Origin: Bizionia saleffrena
GTDB taxonomy: Bacteria > Bacteroidota > Bacteroidia > Flavobacteriales > Flavobacteriaceae
Direction: 5' to 3'
Length of the DNA: 64,000 nt
Assembly (NCBI RefSeq): GCF_008086175.1
Contig: NZ_VSKM01000008.1
Coordinates: 62,001-126,000, forward strand
The position numbers and the translations under genes were made by a program. Below, piece by piece: positions 9,797 through 18,155 of the stretch (position 1 is the stretch's first letter; every line of letters begins with the position of its first letter). The notes under the pieces are model-generated. The model did no database searches, had not been told where the DNA came from, and was given only the letters and a program-made list of their open reading frames with translations.

Positions 9797-9826
9797 AAAA
9801 CCACCTCTTTTCGAGGTGGTTTTTTT
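9797..9826 (+). terminator. Second hairpin terminator upstream of rlmB
   Basis: Stem AAAACCACCTC / GAGGTGGTTTT with a short TTTTC loop and a T tract. It abuts the predicted rlmB promoter (9828), so it insulates rlmB from read-through of the SusCD operon. Confidence 0.8.
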
Positions 9827-9827
9827 A

Positions 9828-9835
9828 TATCTTTG
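9828..9835 (+). promoter_or_regulatory. -7 promoter element TATCTTTG before rlmB
   Basis: Exact TAnnTTTG match ending 5 bases before the rlmB ATG at 9841, so the transcript would start at or next to the start codon. No clear TTG box is seen at the expected distance, where the terminator stem lies instead. Confidence 0.5.
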
Positions 9836-9840
9836 TGCCG

Positions 9841-10575
9841 ATGGAAAAAGACACACAAATTTTCGGTTTAAGAGCAATTATTGAAGCTATAAATGCGAAT
9901 AGTACAATAGATAAAGTATTCTTACAAAAAGGATTAAAAGGCGAGTTATTTCAAGAACTAGAGTTTGCTATTAAAAAAAATGGCGTAAACGCATCTTACG
10001 TGCCTATTGAAAAACTAAACAAATTAACTACAAATAATCATCAAGGTGCTGTTGCACAAATATCACCAATTACATTTCACGACTTAGAAACTTTAGTAGA
10101 AAAGACTATAGCAAGTGGTGCAACTCCCCTATTCTTAATGCTCGATCAAATAAGCGATGTTAGAAATTTCGGAGCGATTATTCGTACAGCAGAATGTACT
10201 GGCGTAAACGGTATTATAGTTCAGAAAAAAGGGGGCGCTCCCGTAAATGGCGATGCCATTAAAACGAGTGCTGGTGCAGTATTTAAAATTCCTATTTGTA
10301 AAGTAGACCACATTAAAGACGCCATGTTCTATATGCAAGCGTCGGGTATAAAAGTAATAGCAGCCACAGAAAAAACCGATAATACTATCTACGATATTTC
10401 TCTAAAAGAGCCTTGCGCAATTATTATGGGGTCTGAAGGTCGCGGCATTAACCCTTCGGTATTAAAATTAGTGGATGCAAAAGCAAAATTACCCCTATTA
10501 GGTGATATTGAATCTTTAAATGTATCTGTTGCCTGTGGCGTATTTTTATATGAAGTGTTAAGACAACGTTTATAA
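9841..10575 (+). CDS. rlmB: 23S rRNA 2'-O-ribose methyltransferase, SpoU/TrmH (RlmB) family
   Basis: 244 aa SPOUT methyltransferase, by family placement methylating G2251 of 23S rRNA with SAM. The N-terminal substrate-binding domain (FGLRAIIEAINANSTIDKVFL, HQGAVAQI) is followed by the knotted catalytic domain with motif 1 DQISDVRNFGAIIRTAE, motif 2 IIMGSEGRGI and motif 3 LPLLGDIESLNVSVACGVFLYE, which contains the conserved Asn-Ser pair. The ATG at 9841 is chosen over an upstream GTG (9835) because that GTG is part of the TATCTTTG promoter box. Its stop lies in a hairpin shared with the convergent rhomboid gene, which it overlaps by 6 bases. Confidence 0.88.
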   Translation: MEKDTQIFGLRAIIEAINANSTIDKVFLQKGLKGELFQELEFAIKKNGVNASYVPIEKLNKLTTNNHQGAVAQISPITFHDLETLVEKTIASGATPLFLMLDQISDVRNFGAIIRTAECTGVNGIIVQKKGGAPVNGDAIKTSAGAVFKIPICKVDHIKDAMFYMQASGIKVIAATEKTDNTIYDISLKEPCAIIMGSEGRGINPSVLKLVDAKAKLPLLGDIESLNVSVACGVFLYEVLRQRL

Positions 10576-10586
10576 ATCGTTGTCTT
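10560..10586. terminator. Bidirectional hairpin across two convergent stop codons
   Basis: Perfect 9-bp inverted repeat AAGACAACG / CGTTGTCTT with a 9-base loop (10569-10577) holding the TAA stops of both rlmB (+) and the rhomboid gene (-). There is no long T tract on either side, so termination strength is uncertain. Confidence 0.5.
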
Positions 10587-11358
10587 TATCTTCCGCATTC
10601 TCTTTATTTTCCTTAAAAATGTAGCGTATATTTTGATTTGATAGCGTTGCAGATGTCTCTGTGAGCGCAACGTTTTCTTTTTCTGCTTCTATTTCTGTTG
10701 GTACAAAATTACCACTGGCATCAAAGTGTTGCATAAACTCATCGTCTTGTGCGTTGTACTGCTCCTGTTGCCAATCGTATTTTGCAACTTTCGCTATTTT
10801 CTTTCTAAAAAACAACGCAAAAATAAATCCGGTAATTAATCCTGCCGTGTGGCCTTCCCAAGATACTTTTTCGTCTATCGGAAACGCATAAACAAACATA
10901 CTTCCATATAAGAAAATCACTAATAGCGATAAAGCAATTAGCCGGTAATGTCTCGTAAAAATACCCTTAAAAAAGTTAAAGCTAAATAACACATAGATTA
11001 AACCGCTAATACCTATATGGTACGATGGCCTTCCTATAGCCCACGTTATTAATCCTGAAATAATAATACCGTAAATAATAACCTTAAACGCCACCTCTTT
11101 ATAAAAATAAAACAAGGCTGAAGACAATACAAACAACGGAATGGTGTTAGAATATAAATGTTTTATGCCCGAATGAATAAACGGACTAAAGATAACGCCA
11201 CGCAATCCTTTTAAGGTTTTAGGATAAATACCAAAATTATTGAATCGGTAACCAAAACGGATTTCAATAGAAAAAACAAGCCATATTAGTAGCACTAACA
11301 ATAACGGATAGAGAATAACATCTATGGAAAATTTAAACGGATCGGTTGGTTTATTCAT
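10570..11358 (-). CDS. Rhomboid-family intramembrane serine protease
   Basis: 262 aa polytopic inner-membrane protease that cuts transmembrane substrates. Six hydrophobic segments span about residues 15-185. The catalytic dyad is visible: Ser118 in GISG (116-119) and His170 in WEGHTAGLITG. The HxxxN motif of the oxyanion region is HLYSN (His67, Asn71). The last ~75 residues form a polar, acidic cytosolic tail that ends DKDNDL. It overlaps the 3' end of rlmB by 6 bases and diverges from rarA. No substrate can be proposed. Confidence 0.88.
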   Translation of the reverse strand: MNKPTDPFKFSIDVILYPLLLVLLIWLVFSIEIRFGYRFNNFGIYPKTLKGLRGVIFSPFIHSGIKHLYSNTIPLFVLSSALFYFYKEVAFKVIIYGIIISGLITWAIGRPSYHIGISGLIYVLFSFNFFKGIFTRHYRLIALSLLVIFLYGSMFVYAFPIDEKVSWEGHTAGLITGFIFALFFRKKIAKVAKYDWQQEQYNAQDDEFMQHFDASGNFVPTEIEAEKENVALTETSATLSNQNIRYIFKENKENAEDKDNDL

Positions 11359-11414
11359 AGTTACAGTATAGCAAAAGAGCTACCATTTTATAAACAGAGG
11401 TTAAAATGTCAGTT

Positions 11415-11518
11415 GCGTGAGGGATAGAATGGCCTGTTTAAAATCCTTTTTACCTTCTTAAAAAGATTGAGTAATGATAGCCCGGTTATTTTTGAGAGGA
11501 ACGACAAAAAAAACACGC
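11415..11518 (+). ncRNA. Candidate structured non-coding RNA (flavobacterial intergenic element)
   Basis: The ends pair (GCGTG at 11415-11419 with CACGC at 11514-11518). Inside, GGG of GGGATAG (11421-11427) can pair with CCC of GATAGCCCG (11476-11484), and a hairpin at 11442-11468 pairs AATC/GATT and TTTTT/AAAAA around one bulged C. From memory, elements with GTGAGGGATAG ... TAGCCCG ... ACGACAAAA ... CACGCCC recur between genes in Flavobacteriia, possibly the Flavo-1 motif, but I cannot verify this here. It has no ORF and lies between divergent rhomboid and rarA genes. Strand is taken from the remembered orientation. Confidence 0.5.
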
Positions 11519-11565
11519 CCTAAAAATTAATTGACCTCTCCCCTTTTTATTACAATATAATCCTT

Positions 11566-11573
11566 TAATTTTG
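11566..11573 (+). promoter_or_regulatory. -7 promoter element TAATTTTG before rarA
   Basis: Exact TAnnTTTG match ending 4 bases before the rarA ATG at 11578, predicting a leaderless or near-leaderless mRNA. No TTG was found at the consensus distance. Confidence 0.5.
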
Positions 11574-11577
11574 CATT

Positions 11578-12855
11578 ATGAATGCACCTTTAGCAGAAAG
11601 ATTACGTCCAAAAACCTTATCAGACTATATAAGTCAGCAACATTTGGTGGGCGAAAACGGGGCGTTAACTAGCCAAATAAAACAAGGTTTAATCCCGTCG
11701 TTAATATTATGGGGTCCTCCTGGTATTGGAAAAACGACTTTGGCAAATATTATTGCTACCGAGTCGAAACGTCCGTTCTATACCTTAAGCGCCATTAGCT
11801 CCGGCGTAAAAGATGTGCGTGAGGTTATCGATAAAGCGAAACAAAGTGGCGGCCTATTTACAACGAAAAACCCGATTCTATTTATAGATGAAATTCATCG
11901 CTTTAGCAAATCGCAACAAGATTCGTTATTGCAGGCCGTTGAAAAAGGGTGGGTTACTTTAATTGGCGCGACTACCGAAAACCCTAGTTTTGAGGTAATC
12001 CCCGCATTATTGTCACGCTGTCAGGTTTACATCTTAAATCCCTTTGAGAAAACCGATTTAGAACAACTTTTAAAGCGTGCCATTACCGAAGATGAGCTCT
12101 TATCTCAAAAAACGATTCACCTAAAGGAAACCGAAGCTTTACTAAGGCTTTCTGGTGGTGATGCACGAAAATTATTAAATATTTTTGAGCTTATTGTTAC
12201 TGCAGAAAATAACGATACCGTTACCATTACAAATGCTTCGGTATTAGATAAAGTACAAAACAACACGGTGCGTTACGATAAAACTGGCGAGCAGCATTAC
12301 GATATTGTTTCGGCGTTTATAAAATCGATTCGTGGTAGCGACCCCAATGCAGCGGTTTACTATTTAGCACGTATGGTTGAGGGTGGCGAAGATGTTAAAT
12401 TTATTGCCCGCCGATTACTTATTTTAGCGAGTGAAGATATTGGTAATGCAAACCCAACGGCACTTGTAATTGCAAATACAACCTTTCAAGCCGTGTCGAG
12501 CATTGGGTATCCAGAATCGCGCCTTATTCTAAGCCAATGCGCTACTTATTTAGCGTGTTCTCCAAAAAGTAATGCCGCCTATACGGCCATAAACGACGCC
12601 CAGCAATTGGTTAAAAACACAGGAGATTTATCGGTTCCATTGGGTATTAGAAATGCGCCAACCAAATTAATGAAGGATATTGGTTACGGCGAAGATTACA
12701 AATATTCGCATAATTACGAGAATAATTTCGCACCACAAGAATTTTTACCTAAAGAAATACAAAACACCACGTTGTACACGCCAGGCAATAATGCCAGAGA
12801 AAATGGACAACGCGAATTTTTAAGAAACCGCTGGAAAGATAAATACGGGTATTAG
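11578..12855 (+). CDS. rarA: Replication-associated recombination protein A (RarA/MgsA AAA+ ATPase)
   Basis: 425 aa clamp-loader-like AAA+ ATPase acting at stalled replication forks. It opens [23 protein letters not shown], as in the family, then Walker [10 protein letters not shown] (about 46-54), Walker [10 protein letters not shown], sensor 1 [11 protein letters not shown] and the arginine-finger region LLSRC. The C-terminal MgsA tetramerisation part contains [27 protein letters not shown] and the SEDIGNANP segment. Length is normal. It stands alone in its direction; its last 4 bases overlap the stop of the convergent gene at 12852. Confidence 0.95.
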   Translation: MNAPLAERLRPKTLSDYISQQHLVGENGALTSQIKQGLIPSLILWGPPGIGKTTLANIIATESKRPFYTLSAISSGVKDVREVIDKAKQSGGLFTTKNPILFIDEIHRFSKSQQDSLLQAVEKGWVTLIGATTENPSFEVIPALLSRCQVYILNPFEKTDLEQLLKRAITEDELLSQKTIHLKETEALLRLSGGDARKLLNIFELIVTAENNDTVTITNASVLDKVQNNTVRYDKTGEQHYDIVSAFIKSIRGSDPNAAVYYLARMVEGGEDVKFIARRLLILASEDIGNANPTALVIANTTFQAVSSIGYPESRLILSQCATYLACSPKSNAAYTAINDAQQLVKNTGDLSVPLGIRNAPTKLMKDIGYGEDYKYSHNYENNFAPQEFLPKEIQNTTLYTPGNNARENGQREFLRNRWKDKYGY

Positions 12856-13685
12856 AAGTGTAGTGACATTATTTTTGATACTGTTTTTCCTTTAACTACG
12901 GAAGAATAGATCCAAAGGCCCGCTTCTTTATAAACGATAGCATTGTTATCTTTTACAATAAAGACGTCTTTTAAGTTTGATTGCCACAAGGTAAAAACCA
13001 CCATTGAAGTCTCGTCTACAACTCGATAACCATTTGGAATTTCTTGAGCATATAGCGACGCACTGTCTGTAGCTTTAATTACTGTTTGAAGTGGAACAGA
13101 TTTCTTTAGTACGTTTCTATTCGTTTGTGGCGTTTCGGTCGTTTCTACTCCTGTAATTTTCTCTTCTCTTAAGGTTTCTATCTCCTTTTTAAGACTATTA
13201 ATTTGCTCTTGCGCTCTAGTCGTTTCCGATGGTATTATAATTTGATTAGCATCTGGTGCATAGCTGTAATTTAAACCATCCAAAGACTTTGAAGCCCCAC
13301 GTAAAGCTAAATTATAAGCTACAGCACGGTCTTTCTCTCTAGAAATGCCCTCTAGTGTTGTATACACGATATCTCCTTTACAATTTTTAAGTTCTATCTT
13401 TAAAATGGTTTTGAAAAAACCAGAATCGTCCAAAACATTAGCGCGTAACGCTAAACAACCATTTGAGATTACTTCGTCTGGAAACGCATCGTTTTCCATA
13501 AAAGTTACGAAATTGTATTTTTCGAATAGGAACTTGGTCAATTCGTTTAATCTGTATTCGTTAGCGCTATTTAAAAATTTATAACTATTCGGGACGATGA
13601 CATATTTATAATTATTAATATTATTTTGAGCATATCCTGAATACATTGCTAAAAAAAGCACGGCAAAAATTACTATTTTCTTCAT
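12852..13685 (-). CDS. Secreted protein of unknown function (coiled-coil middle)
   Basis: 277 aa from the ATG at 13685, which gives a proper signal peptide MKKIVIFAVLFLAMYSGYAQ; the longer frame from 13706 would add seven residues before it. Residues about 25-140 contain NSYKFLNSANEYRLNELTKFLFEKYNF and look like a mixed alpha/beta fold. A short coiled coil (QEQINSLKKEIETLREEK, about 165-185) follows, then a C-terminal region with YRVVDETSMVVFTLWQS. I do not recognise a named family with confidence. The stop overlaps that of rarA by 4 bases, and the HAD phosphatase gene ends 25 bases upstream of this start, so the two may be cotranscribed. Confidence 0.65.
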   Translation of the reverse strand: MKKIVIFAVLFLAMYSGYAQNNINNYKYVIVPNSYKFLNSANEYRLNELTKFLFEKYNFVTFMENDAFPDEVISNGCLALRANVLDDSGFFKTILKIELKNCKGDIVYTTLEGISREKDRAVAYNLALRGASKSLDGLNYSYAPDANQIIIPSETTRAQEQINSLKKEIETLREEKITGVETTETPQTNRNVLKKSVPLQTVIKATDSASLYAQEIPNGYRVVDETSMVVFTLWQSNLKDVFIVKDNNAIVYKEAGLWIYSSVVKGKTVSKIMSLHF

Positions 13686-13710
13686 TCTTATATATAAATT
13701 ATTCACACTT

Positions 13711-14397
13711 TTAAAGTAGCGATTTTATTTCTAATAGCGTATTAACTTGTTTAACGTTACCGGTGATTACTGTTTTATGATAGTTGAAACAAATGGCATC
13801 CAACCCTATATTTAAAGCACCTAAAACGTCGGCTTCATAATTATCGCCAATCATAATACTCGATTCTTTTTTAGCCTTTGCCAACTCTAATGCGAAATGA
13901 AACATTTTAGGATTGGGTTTTTTAACCCCGACCATTTCAGAATTTGTTACGGTTTTAAAGTAGTGACTAATATTCGATTTTTCTAATTTACGCTGTTGCG
14001 CTTCTCCAAAACCATTGGTTATAATATGCAAATTATATTTTGGTTTTAAATACTCTAAAAGCTCTATAGTGCCTTCAAAAATGTGATTATAACTGGTTAA
14101 ATAAGTGATATAGTCAACGGCTAATTTATTAATAACCACATCTTCAATCGTAATGTTTAAAGCCTTAAAAGCGTCACTCAATCTACCGTAACGCAAAGAC
14201 ACTTTATCAACCTTTTCTTCGCGGTATAATTTCCAGTACTTTAAATTTATAGGCTCATAAATGCTTATAAAATCGTTTAAATTGAGACTGATATCATTCA
14301 TTTTAAAAATCATCTCAAAAGTTAAAGAGGAATTTTTATCGAAATCCCAAAGTGTATGATCTAAATCGAAAAACACATCTGTTATGTTATGACTCAT
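13711..14397 (-). CDS. HAD-superfamily noncanonical pyrimidine nucleotidase, YjjG type
   Basis: 228 aa cytosolic phosphatase; YjjG-type enzymes remove phosphate from noncanonical pyrimidine nucleotides. HAD motif I is FFDLDHTLWDFD (Asp11 nucleophile, Asp13 acid/base), motif II is IITNGF, motif III uses the Lys of VGVKKPNP, and motif IV is IMIGDNYEADVLGA. The alpha-helical C1 cap lies between motifs I and II. The start overlaps the end of the upstream polysaccharide-deacetylase-like gene by 11 bases, implying translational coupling. The substrate is inferred from family resemblance only. Confidence 0.85.
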   Translation of the reverse strand: MSHNITDVFFDLDHTLWDFDKNSSLTFEMIFKMNDISLNLNDFISIYEPINLKYWKLYREEKVDKVSLRYGRLSDAFKALNITIEDVVINKLAVDYITYLTSYNHIFEGTIELLEYLKPKYNLHIITNGFGEAQQRKLEKSNISHYFKTVTNSEMVGVKKPNPKMFHFALELAKAKKESSIMIGDNYEADVLGALNIGLDAICFNYHKTVITGNVKQVNTLLEIKSLL

Positions 14398-15688
14398 TTG
14401 TAGATTCTATTATAATATTAAAAAGTTCTTTATATCCTCTCCAGCGCTCACTATTGCCGAAAGTATAATTATGAAACACGGGTACGAACTCACCATCTAC
14501 CTTTTTTACTTCGTTAATAATACGATTAAGTATCATTTTTTTGTCTAATAAAGAATAATGTTTTAATAGCGCAAAATCTAAAACATGATAGGTATTAATA
14601 CGTAATGGCGTTTGTATTTCGTAGTCCAAATCGTAGAAAAGAAAAGGGGTGCAGGTTCCTGCTCTAAACCCAACATGATTAATGTAACCCATCGTAAAAT
14701 CTTCTAAAATTTCTAATTCGGTTAAATTGCGATACGATTCTGGTAAATTTAATTTAGAATACGATTGTCTTGCGGCAGGAATATCCTGATTAATAATGCG
14801 TTCTAACCGTTCTTTTTCCATTTTTAACGTGGGCTTATCGTCTAAGGCAAAAAATGAAGATTTTAGCCCTACTCTACAATAATCTCCCACTTGTTTTATT
14901 AAGGATACAAAGCCCGTTTTTTGAATACTGTTGTTTTTATTGTAAGTCGAAAAGTCGCCCACCGAAAAGAAAAACATAAACTTATGCGTGGTATGTTTTT
15001 GACGATTTACAATATATTTAAAGGTGTCGTAAGGATCATTCTGAAACCCTAAAATTACCATATACCGGGTGTAAATCTCTTTAAACTTAAAACCAAAAAG
15101 ATCTCTACATGTTCCACCAACAGTGCGCATTATACCTTTAAACCTATAATCGTAGGCCATTGGCACATCGATTACTGGCGTTATTTTATAACTCCGCTTT
15201 TGATAGTCGTAATTTGGGAATTGTAGTTTTAACAATTTCAGAAATTTAAAAGCCCAAATATCTACAACCGGCTGCTCCAAAAACTGATGCTTATAAGCTA
15301 AACTTTCCTTGGCTGTAAAACGACCGAATTCGTCCTTTACATGAGGTAAATACTCTTCGTAGCGACTTATAAGATAAAAGGAAGCCGCAAAAATATCGAA
15401 AGGCAAAGCACTTTGGTCGTTATTGGGAAAAAAACATTTAGTTTCCTCCCAGTCGTTCACCTTTATCTCCCAATCGTTTAACCCTTGTTCGAATAATAAT
15501 TCATGAGAGCGCACAAATATTTCGTTACCTAACGACTGCCGCGCATACGACATTTTTAAACTATCGTGTGCAATAAAATCTTCAATTGTTGTTGTAAAAC
15601 TTACAGGAATACCCAATATGCGCGTGCATATTTGTTTAAATATGTATTTTATTCGTGGTGTTATTTTGTGTGTGTAAACTAAGAGCAT
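14387..15688 (-). CDS. Polysaccharide deacetylase-like protein (conserved in Flavobacteriia)
   Basis: 433 aa with no signal peptide. The N-terminal half (MLLVYTHKITPRIKYIF, ISRYEEYLP, VDIWAFKFLKLL) precedes a region with HKFMFFFSVGDFSTYNKNNS and VGDYCRVGLKSSF, and a C-terminal portion with GFRAGTCTPFLFYDLD and HNYTFGN. This agrees with proteins named polysaccharide deacetylase family (DUF7033-type N-terminus) in flavobacteria. The NodB Asp/His triad is not obvious by eye, so catalytic activity is unproven. It overlaps the downstream nucleotidase gene by 11 bases and has a TAnnTTTG promoter at 15725-15732. Confidence 0.65.
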   Translation of the reverse strand: MLLVYTHKITPRIKYIFKQICTRILGIPVSFTTTIEDFIAHDSLKMSYARQSLGNEIFVRSHELLFEQGLNDWEIKVNDWEETKCFFPNNDQSALPFDIFAASFYLISRYEEYLPHVKDEFGRFTAKESLAYKHQFLEQPVVDIWAFKFLKLLKLQFPNYDYQKRSYKITPVIDVPMAYDYRFKGIMRTVGGTCRDLFGFKFKEIYTRYMVILGFQNDPYDTFKYIVNRQKHTTHKFMFFFSVGDFSTYNKNNSIQKTGFVSLIKQVGDYCRVGLKSSFFALDDKPTLKMEKERLERIINQDIPAARQSYSKLNLPESYRNLTELEILEDFTMGYINHVGFRAGTCTPFLFYDLDYEIQTPLRINTYHVLDFALLKHYSLLDKKMILNRIINEVKKVDGEFVPVFHNYTFGNSERWRGYKELFNIIIESTNES

Positions 15689-15724
15689 TTAGTGGTGCAT
15701 TCCGATAGTTATAATTTTTAGACT

Positions 15725-15732
15725 CAAAAATA
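15725..15732 (-). promoter_or_regulatory. -7 promoter element TATTTTTG for the 15688 gene
   Basis: Exact TAnnTTTG match on the minus strand, about 36 bases before the ATG at 15688. No clear TTG box. Confidence 0.4.
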
Positions 15733-15793
15733 CATAACTTAATCTTTAATCACTCATTGCGACTTGTTTTTTGTGTCTATTTAAAGCGTATTA

Positions 15794-16492
15794 CTACAAA
15801 ACACCTTCGTCGGCAAAACTAAAATAGGTGGTTTCGGTAACAATTAAATGGTCTAAGACTTTAAGGTCTAAACTTTGGGCTGCAATTTTTAATTTCTCGG
15901 TTATTTGCTTATCGGCAGTACTGGGTTTCAATGTTCCCGACGGATGATTATGAGCCAGTAATAATCCTGTGGCGCCAACTTCGAGCGCTGTTTTTAAAAC
16001 CAACCTTACATCTACTAATGTGCCTGTAATTCCGCCTTTACTCAATTGTGATTTCTGAATTACTTTATTAGAATTGTTGAGATAGATAATCCAAAATTCT
16101 TCGTGCGGTAAATCGCCAATAATAGGTTGCAACAGTTCAAAAGCTGAAGCACTCGATGTTATCTTTGTGAGTTTTAAAGCATCTTCTCCTCTACGACGTC
16201 GCCCTAACTCTAAAGCGGCAATAATGGAAATGGCTTTCGCTTCTCCAATGCCTTTAAATGTCATAAGTTGGTTAATAGATAACTTTCCTAACTGACTTAA
16301 GTTGTTGTTTGAACTTGCTAAAATACGTTTGCATAAGGCCACAGCACTTTCCTCCCGACTTCCAGACCCAATTAAAATGGCAACCAATTCGGCATCACTT
16401 AGCGTGCTTTTACCCTTGTGCAATAGTTTTTCTCGTGGCCTATCGTCTTGAGACCAATTTTTAATTGAAAATGATGATGACTGTTCCGACAT
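15794..16492 (-). CDS. radC: RadC-family JAMM domain protein
   Basis: 232 aa. An N-terminal UPF0758-type helical domain (DDRPREKLLHKG, LSDAELVAILIGSG) and helix-hairpin-helix (FKGIGEAKAISIIAALELGRR, about 78-98) precede a JAB1/MPN metalloprotease-like fold. The zinc-site motif is HNHPSG followed by an Asp in STADKQ, with the upstream Glu in LPHEEFWIIYLN. Despite the historical name, a DNA-repair role for RadC proteins is disputed. It is monocistronic to judge from flanking gaps of ~105 and ~145 bases. Length is typical. Confidence 0.9.
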   Translation of the reverse strand: MSEQSSSFSIKNWSQDDRPREKLLHKGKSTLSDAELVAILIGSGSREESAVALCKRILASSNNNLSQLGKLSINQLMTFKGIGEAKAISIIAALELGRRRRGEDALKLTKITSSASAFELLQPIIGDLPHEEFWIIYLNNSNKVIQKSQLSKGGITGTLVDVRLVLKTALEVGATGLLLAHNHPSGTLKPSTADKQITEKLKIAAQSLDLKVLDHLIVTETTYFSFADEGVL

Positions 16493-16578
16493 ACAGTAAA
16501 TCTACATTTTTTTTATTAATAACTAACACTCTGTTCGATAGTAGTTTAAAAACGGATGCGTTATTTCGCCTTAACAAG

Positions 16579-16614
16579 AAGGGTTCACGATTTCGAAATG
16601 AAAAGTGAACCCTT
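16579..16614. terminator. Hairpin between mpl and radC
   Basis: Perfect 10-bp inverted repeat AAGGGTTCAC / GTGAACCCTT with a 16-base loop, 22 bases past the mpl stop. It has no strong T tract, so it is a possible mpl terminator only. Confidence 0.4.
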
Positions 16615-16636
16615 ATTTATGTTGTATGCCTATTTT

Positions 16637-17992
16637 TTACTTAATTAATTCCTTAATCGCGTTGAAATCTAAGCCACCATAATTTCCAGAACTCATTAAT
16701 AGTAACGCTGTATTCTCTAGATTTTGAGACAACAAATAGTTTTTAAAATCTTCGGGATTAGTGTAAATTATTAAGTCTTCGCGTTTAAAAGCATCGGCAA
16801 TTTGCTGGTGAGAAATGGCCTCTAATTGTTTCATTTCTAAAGCGTCTGGCGAATAAAACACCACCGCAACATCGGCGGCATCTAGCGCGCCTTTATACTC
16901 CTTTAAAAAATCGGCATTTAAACTACTGTAGGTATGCAATTCTAAACATGCCACTAACTTTCGGTTGTTGTATTGCTCTTTTACCGCTTGCGTTGTCGCT
17001 ATTACTTTACTAGGTGAATGTGCAAAATCCTTATAGGCGACGCTTGTTTTACTCTCGGCAATTTTCTCAAGGCGTTTACTTGCGCCTTTAAAAGTGGTTA
17101 TGGCTTCGTAAAAATCGTCTTCATCTATTCCCATATGTTGGCAAATCCATTTGGCGCCTGCAAGATTATTCAAATTATGTTTACCAAAAATCTCTATCGG
17201 TAAAGCACCTTCTGGGGTTTCTAAGAATGTTTCGCCATCTTCTACGGTGTATTCTGGTGTGTGATACCCAATTTTACGAATCGTGTTTTCGCTCGCTTCC
17301 ACCACTCGGGTTACCTCAGCATCTTCAGTGTTGTAACTAATACTTCCGCCGACAACAATACTATCTACAAAAAGACTAAACTGCTCCACATAATTCTCGT
17401 AGGTAGGAAATACATTTATATGATCCCAAGCGATGCCACTTAACAACGCGATATTAGGTTTGTACAAATGAAATTTTGGTCGGCGGTCTATAGGCGAACT
17501 TAAATACTCGTCTCCCTCCAATACAATAAAATCGTTGTGTTCGGTAAGTTTTACCATCACATCAAACCCTTCCAATTGCGCGCCCACCATATAATCGACA
17601 TCGCGATCGTGGTAATGCATAACGTGCAAAATCATAGAAGTAATGGTCGTTTTACCGTGACTTCCACCAATTACAACTCTGGTTTTATGCTTTGACTGTT
17701 CGAAAAGAAACTCTGGGTAACTGTAAATTTTAAGTCCTAATTCCTGGGCTTTTAAAAGCTCAGGGTTATCGGCTTTTGCATGCATACCCAACACGATAGC
17801 GTCCAAATTAGACGCGATTTTCTCCGGAAACCAACCAAAGGTTTCAGGTAATAATCCTTTGGCAGCTAATCGCGATTTTGAAGGTTCAAAAATAGCGTCG
17901 TCACTTCCTGTTACTTGGTATCCTTTGTTATGTAATGCTAATGCTAAGTTGTGCATTGCGCTTCCGCCTATGGCTATAAAATGTACGTTCAT
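16637..17992 (-). CDS. mpl: Mpl-type UDP-N-acetylmuramate:peptide ligase (peptidoglycan recycling)
   Basis: 451 aa Mur-ligase-family enzyme. Mpl attaches recycled L-Ala-gamma-D-Glu-meso-Dap to UDP-MurNAc. The N-terminal Rossmann motif is FIAIGGSAMHNLALAL (Mpl/MurC-type glycine-rich loop), the P-loop is GGSHGKTTITSM (about residues 107-118), and the central-domain VLEGDEYLSSPIDRRPKF and HINVFPTYENY fit. The C-terminal domain has YKDFAHSPSKV. MurC would show a different N-terminal loop (GIGG.GMSG), so Mpl is favoured over MurC. It stands alone, with hairpin 16579-16614 behind it and a near-consensus TATCTTTA box at 18011-18018 in front. Confidence 0.85.
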   Translation of the reverse strand: MNVHFIAIGGSAMHNLALALHNKGYQVTGSDDAIFEPSKSRLAAKGLLPETFGWFPEKIASNLDAIVLGMHAKADNPELLKAQELGLKIYSYPEFLFEQSKHKTRVVIGGSHGKTTITSMILHVMHYHDRDVDYMVGAQLEGFDVMVKLTEHNDFIVLEGDEYLSSPIDRRPKFHLYKPNIALLSGIAWDHINVFPTYENYVEQFSLFVDSIVVGGSISYNTEDAEVTRVVEASENTIRKIGYHTPEYTVEDGETFLETPEGALPIEIFGKHNLNNLAGAKWICQHMGIDEDDFYEAITTFKGASKRLEKIAESKTSVAYKDFAHSPSKVIATTQAVKEQYNNRKLVACLELHTYSSLNADFLKEYKGALDAADVAVVFYSPDALEMKQLEAISHQQIADAFKREDLIIYTNPEDFKNYLLSQNLENTALLLMSSGNYGGLDFNAIKELIK

Positions 17993-18155
17993 ATCCTGAT
18001 TTTGTAGGCGTAAAGATACTTTTTTTAGGCTGAAATTCCGAATGGTTTACAGCTTCAATTTCAAACGTTTTGAAAGACTTTTGAAAGGGGGTTCATACTC
18101 TTAAAAATGGAAAGTTACAAACACTACATTTGAAGAATATCTATTAAAAAAAGGT

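Noticed and set aside
11359-11577. Insertion sequence remnant between rhomboid and rarA
   Set aside because: No terminal inverted repeats, target duplication or transposase fragment; the internal pairing fits a structured RNA better.
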